DNA of 64,000 bases from Diploptera punctata (GCA_030220185.1 JASPKZ010004203.1:1-64000); one strand, 5' to 3'; numbered from the stretch's first letter, positions 31,397-42,033 are shown. Program-made: numbers and translations. Notes: generated by a model from the sequence alone, not told the origin.

Positions 31397-32031
31397 ACAT
31401 ACATTAGGGTGAGCCGAAAAAAAAAACGCATTTTCTTATTTCGAAGTTGTAATAGAGGGGAAAAGTTGCGAATTATATAGCTAAAAATATTTTTAAATTA
31501 TCAAAATCGGTTGACATATTCCGGTCGCGCAAAGGCTCGGAAGTTTGGCAAAATATGAAAAAAAATCATTTTTGCAATTATTTCTTTTTTTTTAATATCA
31601 AGTAGGTATTGCTGATATTTGCTGAGCACGTTTGTGTCTATCTGTGGGATCTGACAATATACTCTGGAAGTTATTTATCAAATACCAAAAATGCGTAAAA
31701 ATTTAACTTGTTCATTATTCTGGCAAATGTTGGAGCTTATGCGCGACCGGAAGATATCAACTGATCTAAGCCAAATTAAAGCACAATGTTTTTAGGCTCT
31801 ATTTGAAGACGTTACAACTAATACATTACGAAAATATCTAATTAAAATATTAAAGAAATAATCTCAAAAATGAAGTTTTTTTCATATTTTGTTAAACTTC
31901 AGAGCTTTTACGCGACCGAAAGATGTCAACCGATTTTGATTTTTTTTGTTTATATAATTGGAAACTTTTCCGCGCTATTACAACTTCGAAATAAAAAAAA
32001 TGAGTATTTTTCGGCCCACCCTAACATACAT
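31397..32031. mobile_element. MITE with long inverted arms and 8 bp TSD (hAT-like)
   Basis: The element 31405-32023 starts TAGGGTGAGCCGAAAAA and ends with the complement of TAGGGTGGGCCGAAAAA. Matching arms continue through TTATTTCGAAGTTGTAATAG and GCGCGACCGRAAGAT. ACATACAT flanks it exactly at 31397-31404 and 32024-32031. An 8 bp TSD with YARNG-type ends fits hAT. There is no coding capacity. Confidence 0.8.
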
Positions 32032-32032
32032 A

Positions 32033-32396
32033 TTAGCTAATACACAGCGTGCGTTGCTGTACTTAAATAAATGAAATATTGAAGGTTGATTAAATTGTAT
32101 GGTATATGCTGAGAAGAACCGAACATGGCGGTTGCTTGTCAGTTTTTAATTTCAGATTTCAGGTAAACCTCCACTTACAATTGTCGGATTTCACTCATTT
32201 TTGGATAATACCTACCCTTGGTTTATTTTAATAGGATATACTGGGCTTCGTTGTGAAACATTGAAAATTGTGACCACTAGAGCAATTTTTAAAATTTCAA
32301 TTCAGGTGAACTCCTACACCCAGTGGTTTTAGAGGGTCCATTTGTGAATCTAAACCATCGAGGGACTCAATCAAAAACGCACAGAAATGTTAATAA
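32033..32396 (-). mobile_element. Helitron-like 3' part
   Basis: On the minus strand the 3' end reads CAACGCACGCTGTGTATTAG then CTAA and T, obeying the CTRR-T rule. The body matches 34640-34950. The 5' end is lost. It starts two bases after the MITE TSD. Confidence 0.6.
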
Positions 32397-32402
32397 AAAT
32401 CG

Positions 32403-32444
32403 GTCAAATCCCGACTCAGGCATTTATTTTTCATGTTAGGCATA

Positions 32445-32445
<1 letters not shown>
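32403..32445 (+). other. 3' half of the 27420 tRNA-like family
   Basis: GGTCAAATCCCGACTCAGGC followed by ATTTATTTTTC repeats the T-arm, acceptor and trailing sequence of 27475-27502. This shows that unit is a dispersed repeat. Confidence 0.5.

Positions 32446-32446
<1 letters not shown>

Positions 32447-32487
<41 letters not shown>
32447..32487. repeat. (TA)n microsatellite
   Basis: TA repeats between the tRNA-like half and a SINE V fragment. Confidence 0.9.
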
Positions 32488-32489
<2 letters not shown>

Positions 32490-32562
32490 CAGATGTCTGA
32501 ATATTTTAAGACCCAAACGGTCCGCGAACATCATCTGGCCATCACAGTCATCATTCGGTATG
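32488..32562 (+). mobile_element. SINE V internal fragment
   Basis: GACAGATGTCTGAATATTTT, GACCCAAACGGTCCGCGAA and CATCTGGCCATCAC match the middle of SINE V. Head and 3' domain are absent. Confidence 0.6.
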
Positions 32563-32696
32563 TTTTACGACAGTGCGTGCGAATGATTTGTTTCGTCATA
32601 ATGTTGTTTTGTCTCGTCATAATGTTGTTTTGTTTCAGAGGAGATTCTGACATTAAGATGGTCGCTCATTTGGGTGGGACATGCCCACCAAGTCCT

Positions 32697-32900
32697 TCAT
32701 CATCATCATCAATGGCGTGACGGTCCTTTTACTTTGACCTTAGCCTCCCTCATAACAACCATCCATTCTCTTCGGTCAGTGGCCTTATTTCTCCAGTTTG
32801 TTATGCCAATCTTCCGTAGGTCCGCCTGATCATAGTCCTTTTCTTATTGCCAAGTAGTTTCCTAGATCAGTCCGGCTATTACTTTTGGACTTCTCAACGT
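32697..32900 (-). mobile_element. LINE K 3' end with (GAT)n tail
   Basis: The minus strand reads RKIGITNWRNKATDRREW then MREAKVKVKGP and a stop, and has a GATGATGATGATGAA tail. The NW...A.DR..W pattern is the usual end of an APE-type LINE protein. The family cannot be fixed from this piece. Confidence 0.5.
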
Positions 32901-33281
32901 GGTAGTTTTTTAAGGGGTAGGGTTGTTAGCCCTACGCCCAACCCCCAATCTGGAGGACCAGGTCTTCATATTTATTATCCCTAGAGACAGGATGGCCCAG
33001 CTATACTCCCAGGCACTGGGTAGCTCAGGTACCTCGGGTCTCCGCTCCCTGTACCCTACGTGGTGGGTCCCTTGTAGTCAAAAAAAGTAGGTGTGATCTA
33101 CAGTTTAAAATCCCACTCCAGACAGGTTGTGCCAATTTAAGGCCCGAGTGACATGTGAAAAGCACTTATAGAAGTGCAAATACGCAGGATTGAATAATGT
33201 CTACGGCTGATTTAAGAACTAGTAGGGCAATTTGATAACGTGAGAGGTTAAACTGAGGTATACAATAATAATAATAATAAT
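32901..33281. other. No gene recognised
   Basis: GC content is higher near 32930-33070 (ACCCCCAATCTGGAGGACC). It may continue the LINE K fragment. Nothing firm. Confidence 0.3.
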
Positions 33282-33990
33282 TTTTATTTATTTATATACA
33301 GAATTTTAATATTTACACATCTTTCTGTGCCTAAAGTTTTATTTTTCTTCTCCACTCGTCTCTCTCCATCCGCTCTCATTCCAGTTCTTATTTCCTGCAT
33401 GCACGAGTTTCGAGGTCTTCCTCTCCTCCTTCTTCCAGGTGGACACTATTCCAATGTTTTCCTGGGTAATCTTTCTTCTTGCATTCGTCGTACGTGCCCA
33501 TACCAATTTAATTGTTTATACCGTATATAATCTACTATTGAATAACCAATATTAATTTTTTCTATTATGACAGTATTTCTTATTTTGTCTAATTTTGAAC
33601 ATCTTGCTGCTCTCCTCAAGAAATCCATTTCCATCGACATAAGTTTTTGTTCTAGGTTTTTGTTGAATTTCCAAACTTCAGCTCCATATGTGACAGTACT
33701 TCTCACTACTTAATTATATATTTGTAACTTATTTTTCCTGGTTGTATGTCTGTTCCGCAAGACTCCATTCATCATTGCTGTTATTGCTCTACCTTTATTT
33801 ATTCTGTTCTTAATATCACTTTCTTGTTTATCCTCGTTATCTAATTTTACTCCCAGACACTCAAATTCTTCACATCCTCTAATATACCCCTTTTCATCTT
33901 CCAATATCAAATCTTCGGTTTCAGCTCCACATCCCATATAAAATGGTTTTTTTTTCTAAATTTATTTTCAAACCTCAGTTATCGTATTCG
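33282..33990 (-). mobile_element. LINE J, C-terminal region
   Basis: Two minus-strand frames: one with FECLGVKLDNEDKQESDIKN (the F.YLG... segment after the RT), the next with VTYGAEVWKFNKNLEQKLM, MDFLRRAARCSKLDKIRN, YKQLNWYGHVRRMQEERLP. It is joined by a stop near 33707. The 5' side ends at an AAT array. This is the best LINE J copy; 7178-7765 and 57530-57785 are poorer. Confidence 0.8.
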
Positions 33991-33993
33991 TCC

Positions 33994-33995
<2 letters not shown>

Positions 33996-34049
<54 letters not shown>
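33996..34049. repeat. (AAT)n microsatellite
   Basis: AAT array at the 5' edge of LINE J. Confidence 0.95.
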
Positions 34050-34051
<2 letters not shown>

Positions 34052-34054
34052 CAA

Positions 34055-34588
34055 CAGAAAGCGAAGGAGTGTAAATTACTTAAATGTGTCGAATTACACA
34101 ATATATTGTAATAACTTACAGTTATAGACCTACATTATTTTGTATTATTTGCGGATGGCACATTTAAATCCTTTTAAACTCATTACGGAACATCATTAAT
34201 GTCGCTGTACAAGTTAAAAATAAAATCGTCACTTTAATCTAAGACATTATTAACTAGTTAAAATGTGTATAGGACTAGTACTTTAAAGGACTTCCGTAAG
34301 AATATATGTTCTAGCTTCAGCTCTTACCATTTTACAAGCTGAAGATGGAATTTATGTTCTTCCGAAAGATCTTGGATGTACTTTACATTTTACCTAGTTG
34401 AAAAGACTGAGATCTCAGGTTAATTTTTTTAACATCATGATATAAAAAAGGATTAATTTCTCAATTATTCATGATTATTATATTTTTACGTTGATTTTCA
34501 AAGGTTTTTATGTTTTTTATTTCGTAAAAAGAATCATAAAGGAAATCAATATAGTAAACAAAGAATATATAGATTATTTATATTTAAA
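34055..34588. other. No gene or repeat recognised
   Basis: AT-rich. GGACTTCCGTAAGAATATAT near 34290 and CTTCCGAAAGATC near 34360 give a weak local inverted look. No element ends. Confidence 0.35.
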
Positions 34589-35023
34589 CTAGCTAATACC
34601 CGGCGTGCGTTGCAAAGCCTAAAGAAATGAAATATTAAAGGTTAATTAAATTATGGCATACACTCAGACGAACCAAACATGGCGGTTGCTAGTCAGTTTT
34701 TAATTTCAGATTTCAGGTAAACTTCCATTTCTAATTGTCGGACATCTCTCATTTTTTGATAATACCTGCCTCAGTTTAATTTAATAGGATAGGCTATACT
34801 GAGTTTCGTTGTGAAACATCAAAAATTGTTATCACTAGAGAAATGTTTATATTTTCACTTCAGGTGAACTGCTACATCTAATGGTTTTAGAGCGTCCAAT
34901 TGTGAATCTAAACCATCCAAGGACCAACTCAAACGCACATGGAAAAGTCATCAAAATCGGTCCAGTCGTCAGGAGGAGTTCAGTGACATACACACGTACA
35001 GAAGAATTATATATATATTAAGA
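34589..35023 (-). mobile_element. Short Helitron, both ends present
   Basis: On the minus strand it starts after A with TCTTAATATATATATAATTC, then GACTGGACCGATTTTGATG, and ends ACGCACGCCGGGTATTAG CTAG before T. This gives the A/T insertion site, the TC start and the CTAG end expected of Helitrons. At 435 bp it has no coding capacity and would depend on an autonomous relative. Confidence 0.75.
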
Positions 35024-35582
35024 TAACCTGCTCAAGTAATTACTGCTTTGCCAAATTTAAGGGCTAATGTGTTGAAAATAGTCCTGATAATGTTATTCCA
35101 ACTCAGTATTTGCTTCAAAACAGGCGAAAACAAATAAACCTAGTTAGATTAGTTGGTACCATAATTCTATTTGAATTTTAAATGCTATCCCGTAAGCAAA
35201 CCGCTTCAGATATTTAAGGAAATTGTATATTGAGATGTAACTCTGGTCTCCAATGTTTTATATTCCCATATATAATATATTGATATAACATCTGTTGTTG
35301 TATCAGTTACTTCATTTTGATGCTTTGTTTTATTTCATGAGTTTTATGTAGTTTTTATCTTACTCAGCTACTTTCTGCTACGACTTCGTCTCCTTGTGCT
35401 CCTCTAACCTCGTTTTTCAGCCACACACATTGCACGCTGTAACAAATTACACTACTTATTGATTATATTATTTACTAGCTATGTCTAAATAAATGATAAT
35501 GCGTTTTTATGTTTAGTTGAATAAATAAAAGGAAAAATAATTATACATTTATATCGTTATTATTTTAAGATACCTCGTGCTG
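35024..35582. other. No gene or repeat recognised
   Basis: AT-rich gap between two Helitron-like elements. Confidence 0.35.
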
Positions 35583-36427
35583 ATTACCCGGCAATGCCCG
35601 GAAATCTATGTATCCCGATGTATTTGGCATAAATGAGCTGAAAGGCAAAATTCGTCATTTCGGGTTATCCGTGCTGCTGCTCTGCTTGCCCGGAAATCTA
35701 CTTATCCCGATCTTTTGGCATCAATGAAAGACAAAAATGGTTATTGTGAGTTAAATGTAAAAGATAAACATATGCTGTCGCGTGCTTTTTTGTAGTTTTT
35801 TTGAGATATTAAATTCTACGTGCATTAATTTGGTGTATTTGTCATGGTAAGCCATTTCAACATACAAAACCCACCTTTATTTTACTTTTTAAATACAAAG
35901 GGCGATTTTTAGGGGTGAAGGGCTTGAGCACTAAAACTCTCTTTTAATCTTCTCGGGAAAATACTGAACATTTTGCAAAAAGCTCCATCGCAATCGGCAG
36001 TTCACGCTTGTCCGGGAATCTACTTATCCCGATTTTCTTGGCATCAATGAAAGACAAAAATGATTATTGTGAGTTAGGCCTATCCGTAAAAGATCAGCAT
36101 ACTCGTATGCTGTCGCGGACATTTTTTGTAGAGTTTTTTGAGATATTCAATTCTGTGTCAATTAATTTTGTGTATTTGTTATGCTTTAAGGCAGTGTAAG
36201 CCATTTAAGCGTCAAAAAGGATTATTTTTCACTTGTTCACTACAAAGGGTGATTTTTAAGGGAGTAGGAGTTGAGTATCACAACTCTCTTATAGACTATG
36301 TTCATCCCGGGAATTTCCTGATGATTTTGCAAAAAATCCTTTCACAATCGGATCAACGATATGGCTGCGCATGAAGTACGATTAAACAAACAAACAAACA
36401 AACAAACATTAATTTGTATATATTAGA
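35583..36427 (-). mobile_element. Helitron-like element with internal ~320 bp tandem units
   Basis: The 5' end on the minus strand is A then TCTAATATATACAAATTAAT followed by GTTTGTTTGTTTG repeats, a common insect Helitron start. Toward the other end there are three copies of a CCCGG...TCTACTTATCCCGAT...TTGGCAT motif (about 35590, 35692, 36009) and two full ~320 bp units. The 3' edge has a GGCATTGCC hairpin and TAATCAGC, but CTRR is not intact. Confidence 0.6.
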
Positions 36428-36449
36428 TTTACTTTTAAATTCTTGGACA

Positions 36450-36680
36450 TAGTTAGAAAATTGAAACGCATAATTGGGATCGAATACAAGAATACGTATT
36501 ACCTTTTTTATAATATTTCAATACCGTATAGCCTCAATACAAGCAAAACAGTTGATAAGAAATTTAACTTAGGCCTGAGTAGAATTTTTAATTCAAATGT
36601 TAAGTTCCTAAGCATTTATGTTGACACTGATTTAGGATGTAAATCCCACATTGATCATATTGACGGCAAACTAAATAATA
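36450..36680 (+). mobile_element. LINE C (CR1/Jockey-like), part 1
   Basis: A + strand frame reads VKFLSIYVDTDLGCKSHIDH then IDGKLNNS, the segment just after the reverse transcriptase core in CR1/Daphne/Jockey-type LINEs. The frame is cut at 36681 by element M and continues at 37259. Confidence 0.75.
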
Positions 36681-37258
36681 GTATATTACGATGCGAGGTT
36701 GGGAAATGTTTTTTACAGAATCGAGGAAAAATGTTTAAAAACCGAGCGAAAGCGAGGTTTTTAATTTCCGAGATTCTGTAAAACACTTCAGAAACGTGCG
36801 TTGTGCATTATTTTTTGCGCGATGATATTTTCAAAATAATAGTAAAATAATATATTTGTTGGAAATATTTGCATTCATTATAAACAATTGACTAACTTTT
36901 AACAGTGTGGGCAATGTTTTTTAGTTGAAACAACAGGAGGCCTTGAGAATAATTATTGATAATATGGCCGTAAGTACGTATTTATTGTTTTATATTGTTT
37001 CAAATAAAGTTCATTTCATTTAAAATGCAGTGATTTGTTTCGTATAATGTATATTAAAACTACCTTTTGGACATTTTCTGTATATAGATTGTACGTAGTA
37101 TACATAGAGAGCAGTGGTTTTACTTCCCGCACGTGGGTGTAAATGTAATATTACAGTATAGTTATTTAGGTTGGCAACCCCGAAATGTAGGAAGTTGAAG
37201 TTTCAATAAAGTTCGCCATTGCTGGTAAGTACGACAAAACGCACTATCGCGCAAAAAA
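36681..37258. repeat. Element M, copy 1 (unclassified repeat)
   Basis: It matches 55270-55869 from GTATATTACGATGCGAGG to CGCGCAAAAAA. It holds a nested hairpin: ACAGAATC (36715) with GATTCTGT (36772), and inside it AAAAACC (36737) with GGTTTTT (36756). TTTTTTGCGCGAT (36811) faces ATCGCGCAAAAAA (37246). It interrupts LINE C. There is no open frame of note and no TSD that I can fix. Confidence 0.75.
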
Positions 37259-37632
37259 GTTTATTTATGTTGAGAGTCCTAATTCAAAACTTAGATATGA
37301 AATTTTTATTAACGGATTATTATAAGATTTTATTGTGGGGCAACAAAAATTATTTGAAAAAACTTTTTATTCTACAGAAAAGAGCTATTAGATTAATTCA
37401 TGAAAAAATTAATAGATCTCACTATAAACCACTTTTTATGAAATTAGGAATTCTTACTGAGCCATCAATGTACGTCCTTAGTTGCTTAATTTATAAAAAA
37501 AATTACACAAATATACGTGCTGTAGGCATATGTGTATCTTCATAACTATCATACGAGGAATATAAACATATATTTAAATAAATGTAAATTTGTAAAACTC
37601 AAAATAGTTATGAGGTGGTATCCGTGAATATG
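37259..37632 (+). mobile_element. LINE C, part 2
   Basis: ILLWGNKNYLKKLFILQKRA and IRLIHEKINR, then KPLFMKLGILTEPSMYVLSC, follow on from 36680. LQKRAIRLI...C..LF..LGILT is a hallmark of CR1/Jockey-like LINE C-termini. It has a stop after AVGICVSS. Confidence 0.8.
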
Positions 37633-37953
37633 GGGGCACGCCTTAGCGCAGTAGTTAAGGCAATACGCTACAAGCCGGAAGGTCGGGGTTCGAGTCCCGG
37701 TAGGGTCAGAATTTTTAAACTGACCCAAACCTTCTGGCGGCACTATGGCTCTGGGTTCGACTTAGCCTCTGACTGAAATGAGTACCAGATGGTTGTTCTG
37801 GAGGAAAGGAGCCGTCATGCAGGGCTGACAACCCGACTGACATCAAGTGCCGATTGTCTAGAAAAAGTGGGAAAACCTTAACCTTCTACTACAACAAGGG
37901 CCTCCTAAGGCCTGTAGTGGGATCACTTTACCTTTACCTTATCTGTGAATATG
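37620..37953 (+). mobile_element. SINE D, full length with 13 bp TSD, inside LINE C
   Basis: The SINE 37633-37940 is flanked by ATCCGTGAATATG (37620-37632) and ATCTGTGAATATG (37941-37953). A-box CGCAGTAGTTAAGGC, B-box GGGTTCGAGTCCC, a complete body and a TTTACCTTTACCTT tail are present. Confidence 0.92.
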
Positions 37954-38142
37954 TTCAATACTCTTCCAGAAGGTATACAAAAATCTTCCCGTTTCAATAT
38001 TTAAAAGAATAATTAAATTAGTGTTGGTTTTGAATCCTCTTTACAGTGTTCACAAATATTTTAGCATTGACTGGTCGAGACGTCACAGTTCTTGACAATA
38101 AAACTTATCTATCTGTCTGTCTATCTATCTATCTGTAGTAAT
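37941..38142 (+). mobile_element. LINE C, part 3 and 3' tail
   Basis: NMFNTLPEGIQKSSRFNIFK then RIIKLVLVLNPLYSVHKYF completes the protein. GACAATAAAACT and a TATC/TGTC tail end the LINE. Confidence 0.75.
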
Positions 38143-38185
38143 ATTGTTTGCGGTAGTTTTTAGGGAAACTCCTCCTTCTGATTAA

Positions 38186-38188
38186 TAT

Positions 38189-38222
<34 letters not shown>

Positions 38223-38241
38223 CTCTCTCTCTCTCTCTCTC
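38186..38241. repeat. (TC)n/(TATC)n microsatellite
   Basis: CT runs around a core of TATC repeats. Confidence 0.9.
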
Positions 38242-38284
38242 TTTTAAATTTTGCTTTCTTATGTATAGGCCTACTATTAGTCAA

Positions 38285-38870
38285 AATGATAATGATACAA
38301 CACAAGAAATAAAGAATGGAATAAATATAGCCAACAAATGTTATTATGGGCTTAGAAAAACATGAGAAACCAAGTATTGTCAAGATCTGTAAATATATTA
38401 CTATACAAGACTATAATAAGACCCGTTTTGACATATGGCGTGAAACATGAATAACGGGACAAAACAATAAATGCGCTCTGCAATGTTTTGAAAGAAATGT
38501 ATTAAGGAGGGTGTATGACTCTGTATGTGAGAATGGTGTCTGGCGAAATCGCTATAATCAGGAGTTGTATACGTTATTCGAAGATGCGGAAATTAGTAAA
38601 TTCATTAAATTAACCAGACCACGATGGGCAGGGCATGTAAGAAGAAAGAAAGAGTCAGAAATACGTAAAAGGGCATGGTCCACTCATCCAGAGGGTAGAA
38701 GAAAACGGGGAGACCGGAACTACGATGGAAGGATGAGGTGAATAGAGATGCTAGAGAGTTGGGATTGAGAAATTGGTGAAGAGTGGCACAGGGCCGAGCT
38801 AATTGGAAGAGGCTCCTTGAAGAGGCCAGGACTCAGGAATGAGTTGTTGCGCCAGTGATAATGATGATGT
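38285..38870 (+). mobile_element. LINE I C-terminus and 3' end
   Basis: A frame at 38511-38741 reads VWRNRYNQELYTLFED and LTRPRWAGHVRRKKES. The next frame continues RPELRWKDEVNRDARELGL, VAQGRANWKRLLEEARTQE and a stop. The order R.RW.GHV.R ... GRP..RW.D ... A..R..W is that of LINE C-termini. The tail contains GATAATGATGATG. Confidence 0.7.
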
Positions 38871-39208
38871 ATACTATAATTCAATTGTATGGAGTTTGGA
38901 GTCTGAACTAAAATGAGAAAGAGAGGGAAAAGAAACTTAATTGTAGGCCTGTAACATTTGTATTGTTATGAGGATAAAGCCGAAAATAAAAATACAGACT
39001 GAAAGATAAAGACAATACGTTATCACAATATTGTTATAAGTATATTTATAAGACAGAATAATATGATGGTTTAAACACGTACTTAGCAGAGACCATCAAT
39101 GTCTACTCCAACTTTAAAGAGATGTAGACCTAGGCCTACACTTGGGAAAAGACATGGTGACGCCATTTACGCCAGGACTAAAGTTATTATGATTTACGTT
39201 TAGCAGTA
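38871..39208. other. No gene or repeat recognised
   Basis: AT-rich gap before the deleted LINE A. Confidence 0.35.
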
Positions 39209-39855
39209 TGTCACCAAGTCCCTGGTATCTTTACCTTGTCGTGGTGGAGTGGCTTGCATGCTTAAATGATCCTGAGAGCTATGCCGGCGGTAGCATTGCT
39301 GCCGATAGGGTTACCCATGCCGGACTGGTCGAAGGTGATAAGCCAGACGAAAAAAGTACCTTGGTCGAAAGAGTGACGATCTTTCACCGTAAAAATACAA
39401 CCGTCAAGAAATGCGGACATGGGTTCAACTGGGGTAAAATTTTCCGGAGGTCAAATAGTCCCCCATTCGGTTCTCCGGGCGGGGACTACTTCAGGGAACG
39501 CATGCCAAAGGCTCAAACACAGGGACATGTTGCTAGGAACATGGAATGTTAGGACTTTATACAATAGCGGGGCACTAGAGATGTCTGCGATGGGCAGGAC
39601 ATGTTGCACGTATGGGGAATGAAAGACTTGCATGGAAGCTTCTTGTAGGAAAGCCAGAGGGAAAACGCCCAGTTGGTAGACCAAGAATGAGGTGGGAGAA
39701 TAACATTAACTATGATTTGAGGGAGATAGATAATACAGGGAATGATTGGAAAACATTAGCTCAGGATAGGGATGTATGGAGAGCTTATGTCCGCGCGGCC
39801 ATGAACCTATGGGTTCCATAGTGCCAGTGAGTAAGTAAGTAAGTATGTCACAAAG
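39209..39855 (+). mobile_element. Internally deleted LINE A with both ends and TSD
   Basis: The 5' part (39220-39582) reads DPESYAGGSIAADRVTHAG and ends with LLGTWNVRTLYNSGAL, the start of an APE endonuclease. At 39583 it jumps to the C-terminus (MGRTC, RPRMRWENN, LAQDRDVW). It ends GTGCCAGTGAGTAAGTAAG. Almost all of the endonuclease and the whole RT are missing. ATGTCACCAAG (39209-39219) and ATGTCACAAAG (39845-39855) flank it, so this deleted form itself inserted. It is non-autonomous by structure. Confidence 0.85.
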
Positions 39856-40147
39856 ACTTAGGAATTGACAGGATACATTTGTAAATTGATTAATAGTTGC
39901 AGTGCCACAGTTGAATTATTGTGTTTGTACTATGGGAAATAATTTTAATTTAAAAATTTTATTTAATTCTGCTATCTGTTAAGTCAGTAGGTTATAACGA
40001 AAAAAATAATCTTTGAAATATCAAAACGCGCTTATTTTAAAAAAATTGTATATTCTCATCAAATGAATAATCTCGGCCACTAGAGAGACATGCCAGTAGT
40101 ACTAGTTTCGATCATTAAGCCTCTGCCATTCAATGTTTTTTATTTGC
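39856..40147. other. No gene or repeat recognised
   Basis: Short AT-rich gap. Confidence 0.35.
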
Positions 40148-40480
40148 TTATTTTGTATTCTGTCCCGCGCCATAGCCGAGTGGTTAAGGCAAGAAGCCTT
40201 GGCGCAAAACTACGGAACTTGTACTGATTCGGGTTTCCATGGAAGATGAAATGTTCTCATGGAATTTCGGCCAGTATGGGACCGATGCCCACCCAGCATC
40301 ATGAGGTTGAGAAAACCAGCTGTAACGGCTGGGGAACCGGCATGCTGACCACATGTAATACAAACACTGGATAGATGATCTACCTCTGTTATTAGCACAT
40401 GTGGATGTGAGGCTAGCGACTGGCTGGTAGGCCAAGTGCCTTCTAGGCTGTCGCGCCATGGATTTGTTATTTTGTGTTCT
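40148..40480 (+). mobile_element. SINE C, full length with 14 bp TSD
   Basis: The SINE 40162-40466 lies between TTATTTTGTATTCT (40148-40161) and TTATTTTGTGTTCT (40467-40480). The head has CATAGCCGAGTGGTTAAGGC (A-box) and a mutated B-box (GATTCGGGTTTCC). The body has TTTCGGCCAGTATGGGACCG, CACATGTGGATGTGAGGC and ends CTGTCGCGCCATGG. This is the reference SINE C of the window. Confidence 0.9.
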
Positions 40481-42030
40481 AAATAAGACGGTTAAAAGCA
40501 AAGGGGCGCAATTTTTTTTTTTCGCAAATACGAGTTAGGTGCATAATTGCATTGTTGAAGAATAATTTTATTTAGTGGCAATGGAATGTAAGTGTATGCG
40601 CTAGGAGTAGATAAAGAATTGTTATAATTTTCAATTACCTACAGTATATTTTTCTTATAGTAGAACTTCAACTTTAAACTTTTTTTAAATGCTATAAAAC
40701 TTGTACTTACACCCATTTGCTGCTTATCGCCTGAAATAACAGAGCTCATTAAAGCCATAGCCGACTAAAGTGACTGCTGCCACTGTTTAGAAAATTACAC
40801 TAAAAACTCGCTTAATTAACGTGACATAATTTCTCAATCATAATTTTAGTTAATAGAATTTCACTACTTATAAATGTCACTAGATTGATTGCAGCCCGAT
40901 CGAGACTCTATACAATACGTTGATGCTATTATTTGGAATCGAATCCTGGAAGCCTTGGGATCGTAGTCTAACACGCTAATTGTTATTATTTAAAGGTGAT
41001 CTGCTTTTGTCTTAGCAACTGTTATATGTGGTGCAATGGTTATTACAGTCCTAGAAATCTCCGGCGGCCGAGGGAGTAGAGATATTTAAAATCTCTCCCA
41101 AGGATGATGACCTTATGCAGTTCGGCAGTAGTCCTGCAAATGAAATTATTGTTTCTAGAAAGCTGTAACTTATGTCATTTGTTATGTAGTTGATTTCTAT
41201 TGTAGTTAATTGATTTGCGGACAAGATAGCTGAGCGATAAGATGTCTAAGGGATTGATAGCCCTTGTTGGATCGCGAAGAACGGAAAGATAAAGATTTTA
41301 ATTTATACATTTCAAACTGGTCTGAGCTTCGTTCAGCCCCCTTTAATATGTGTTCTTGGAAATTTCACTTCGGCCGGACCTTAGGGAGAGTCATCCATTT
41401 TCTACTTGTTCAGTTAACTAAGAATCATGCTTGCGTCAAAGCTTCTACGGACCTTTATGGCCTGTTAAAGACGGACTTTTATCATTGTTTACACCAAGAT
41501 GCATTCTACGTATTCACTCTGAGGAGGAAATGGATAATCAACACCTCAAAAACTGTGCACCCGTCAAATAGTAAACCTCCTAAACTTCAAAGTACTGGAC
41601 ACCATGACTACTGTCTTCAGTGTTAGAAGCAGCCCTTTAGACGCTAATCAACCAACCATTTATTTGTCATAATTTCACTCCCAAATACGGGAATACAATT
41701 TGATCTAAATCAACTTGCTTCGTAAATAGCCTGCCTACATATAACAAATATATTATGATTCTAAAGACTGGATGAACCTTGGAAATACTTTACAACATGA
41801 GACGCGAAAATTTGTTCTAAGTTCCAATTATACACCATGTGCTTGCGCCAATAAACACGAAACAGTTTACACAATGGAATTGCGGAATGAAGCCAATATA
41901 TACATGCTATTTAACGAACCTAAAAGCTAACCTAACGCAACTTAAGCACTCTAACCTGTGAAAGAATGCAACGTCCAAAAATAAACAGTATGTTCTGAAA
42001 TTCTGAAGTTATATGTACAATTAATTATTA
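40481..42030. other. No gene recognised; weak tRNA-like patches
   Basis: A minus-strand tRNA-like patch lies at 40938-40990 (GGATTCGATTCC with TAGCGTGTTAGACTACG). A 120-codon + frame (41264-41626) has no domain, low-complexity features or splice context that I can defend; it is left uncalled. Otherwise nothing. Confidence 0.35.
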
Positions 42031-42033
42031 AAA

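Noticed and set aside
35583..36427. CRISPR-like array from repeated CCCGG...TATCCCGAT motifs
   Set aside because: Only three motif copies with unequal ~100-320 bp spacing, in clearly eukaryotic repeat DNA.
41264..41626. 120-codon frame on the + strand
   Set aside because: No domain, no repeat family and no splice context that I can name; length is possible by chance in 64 kb.
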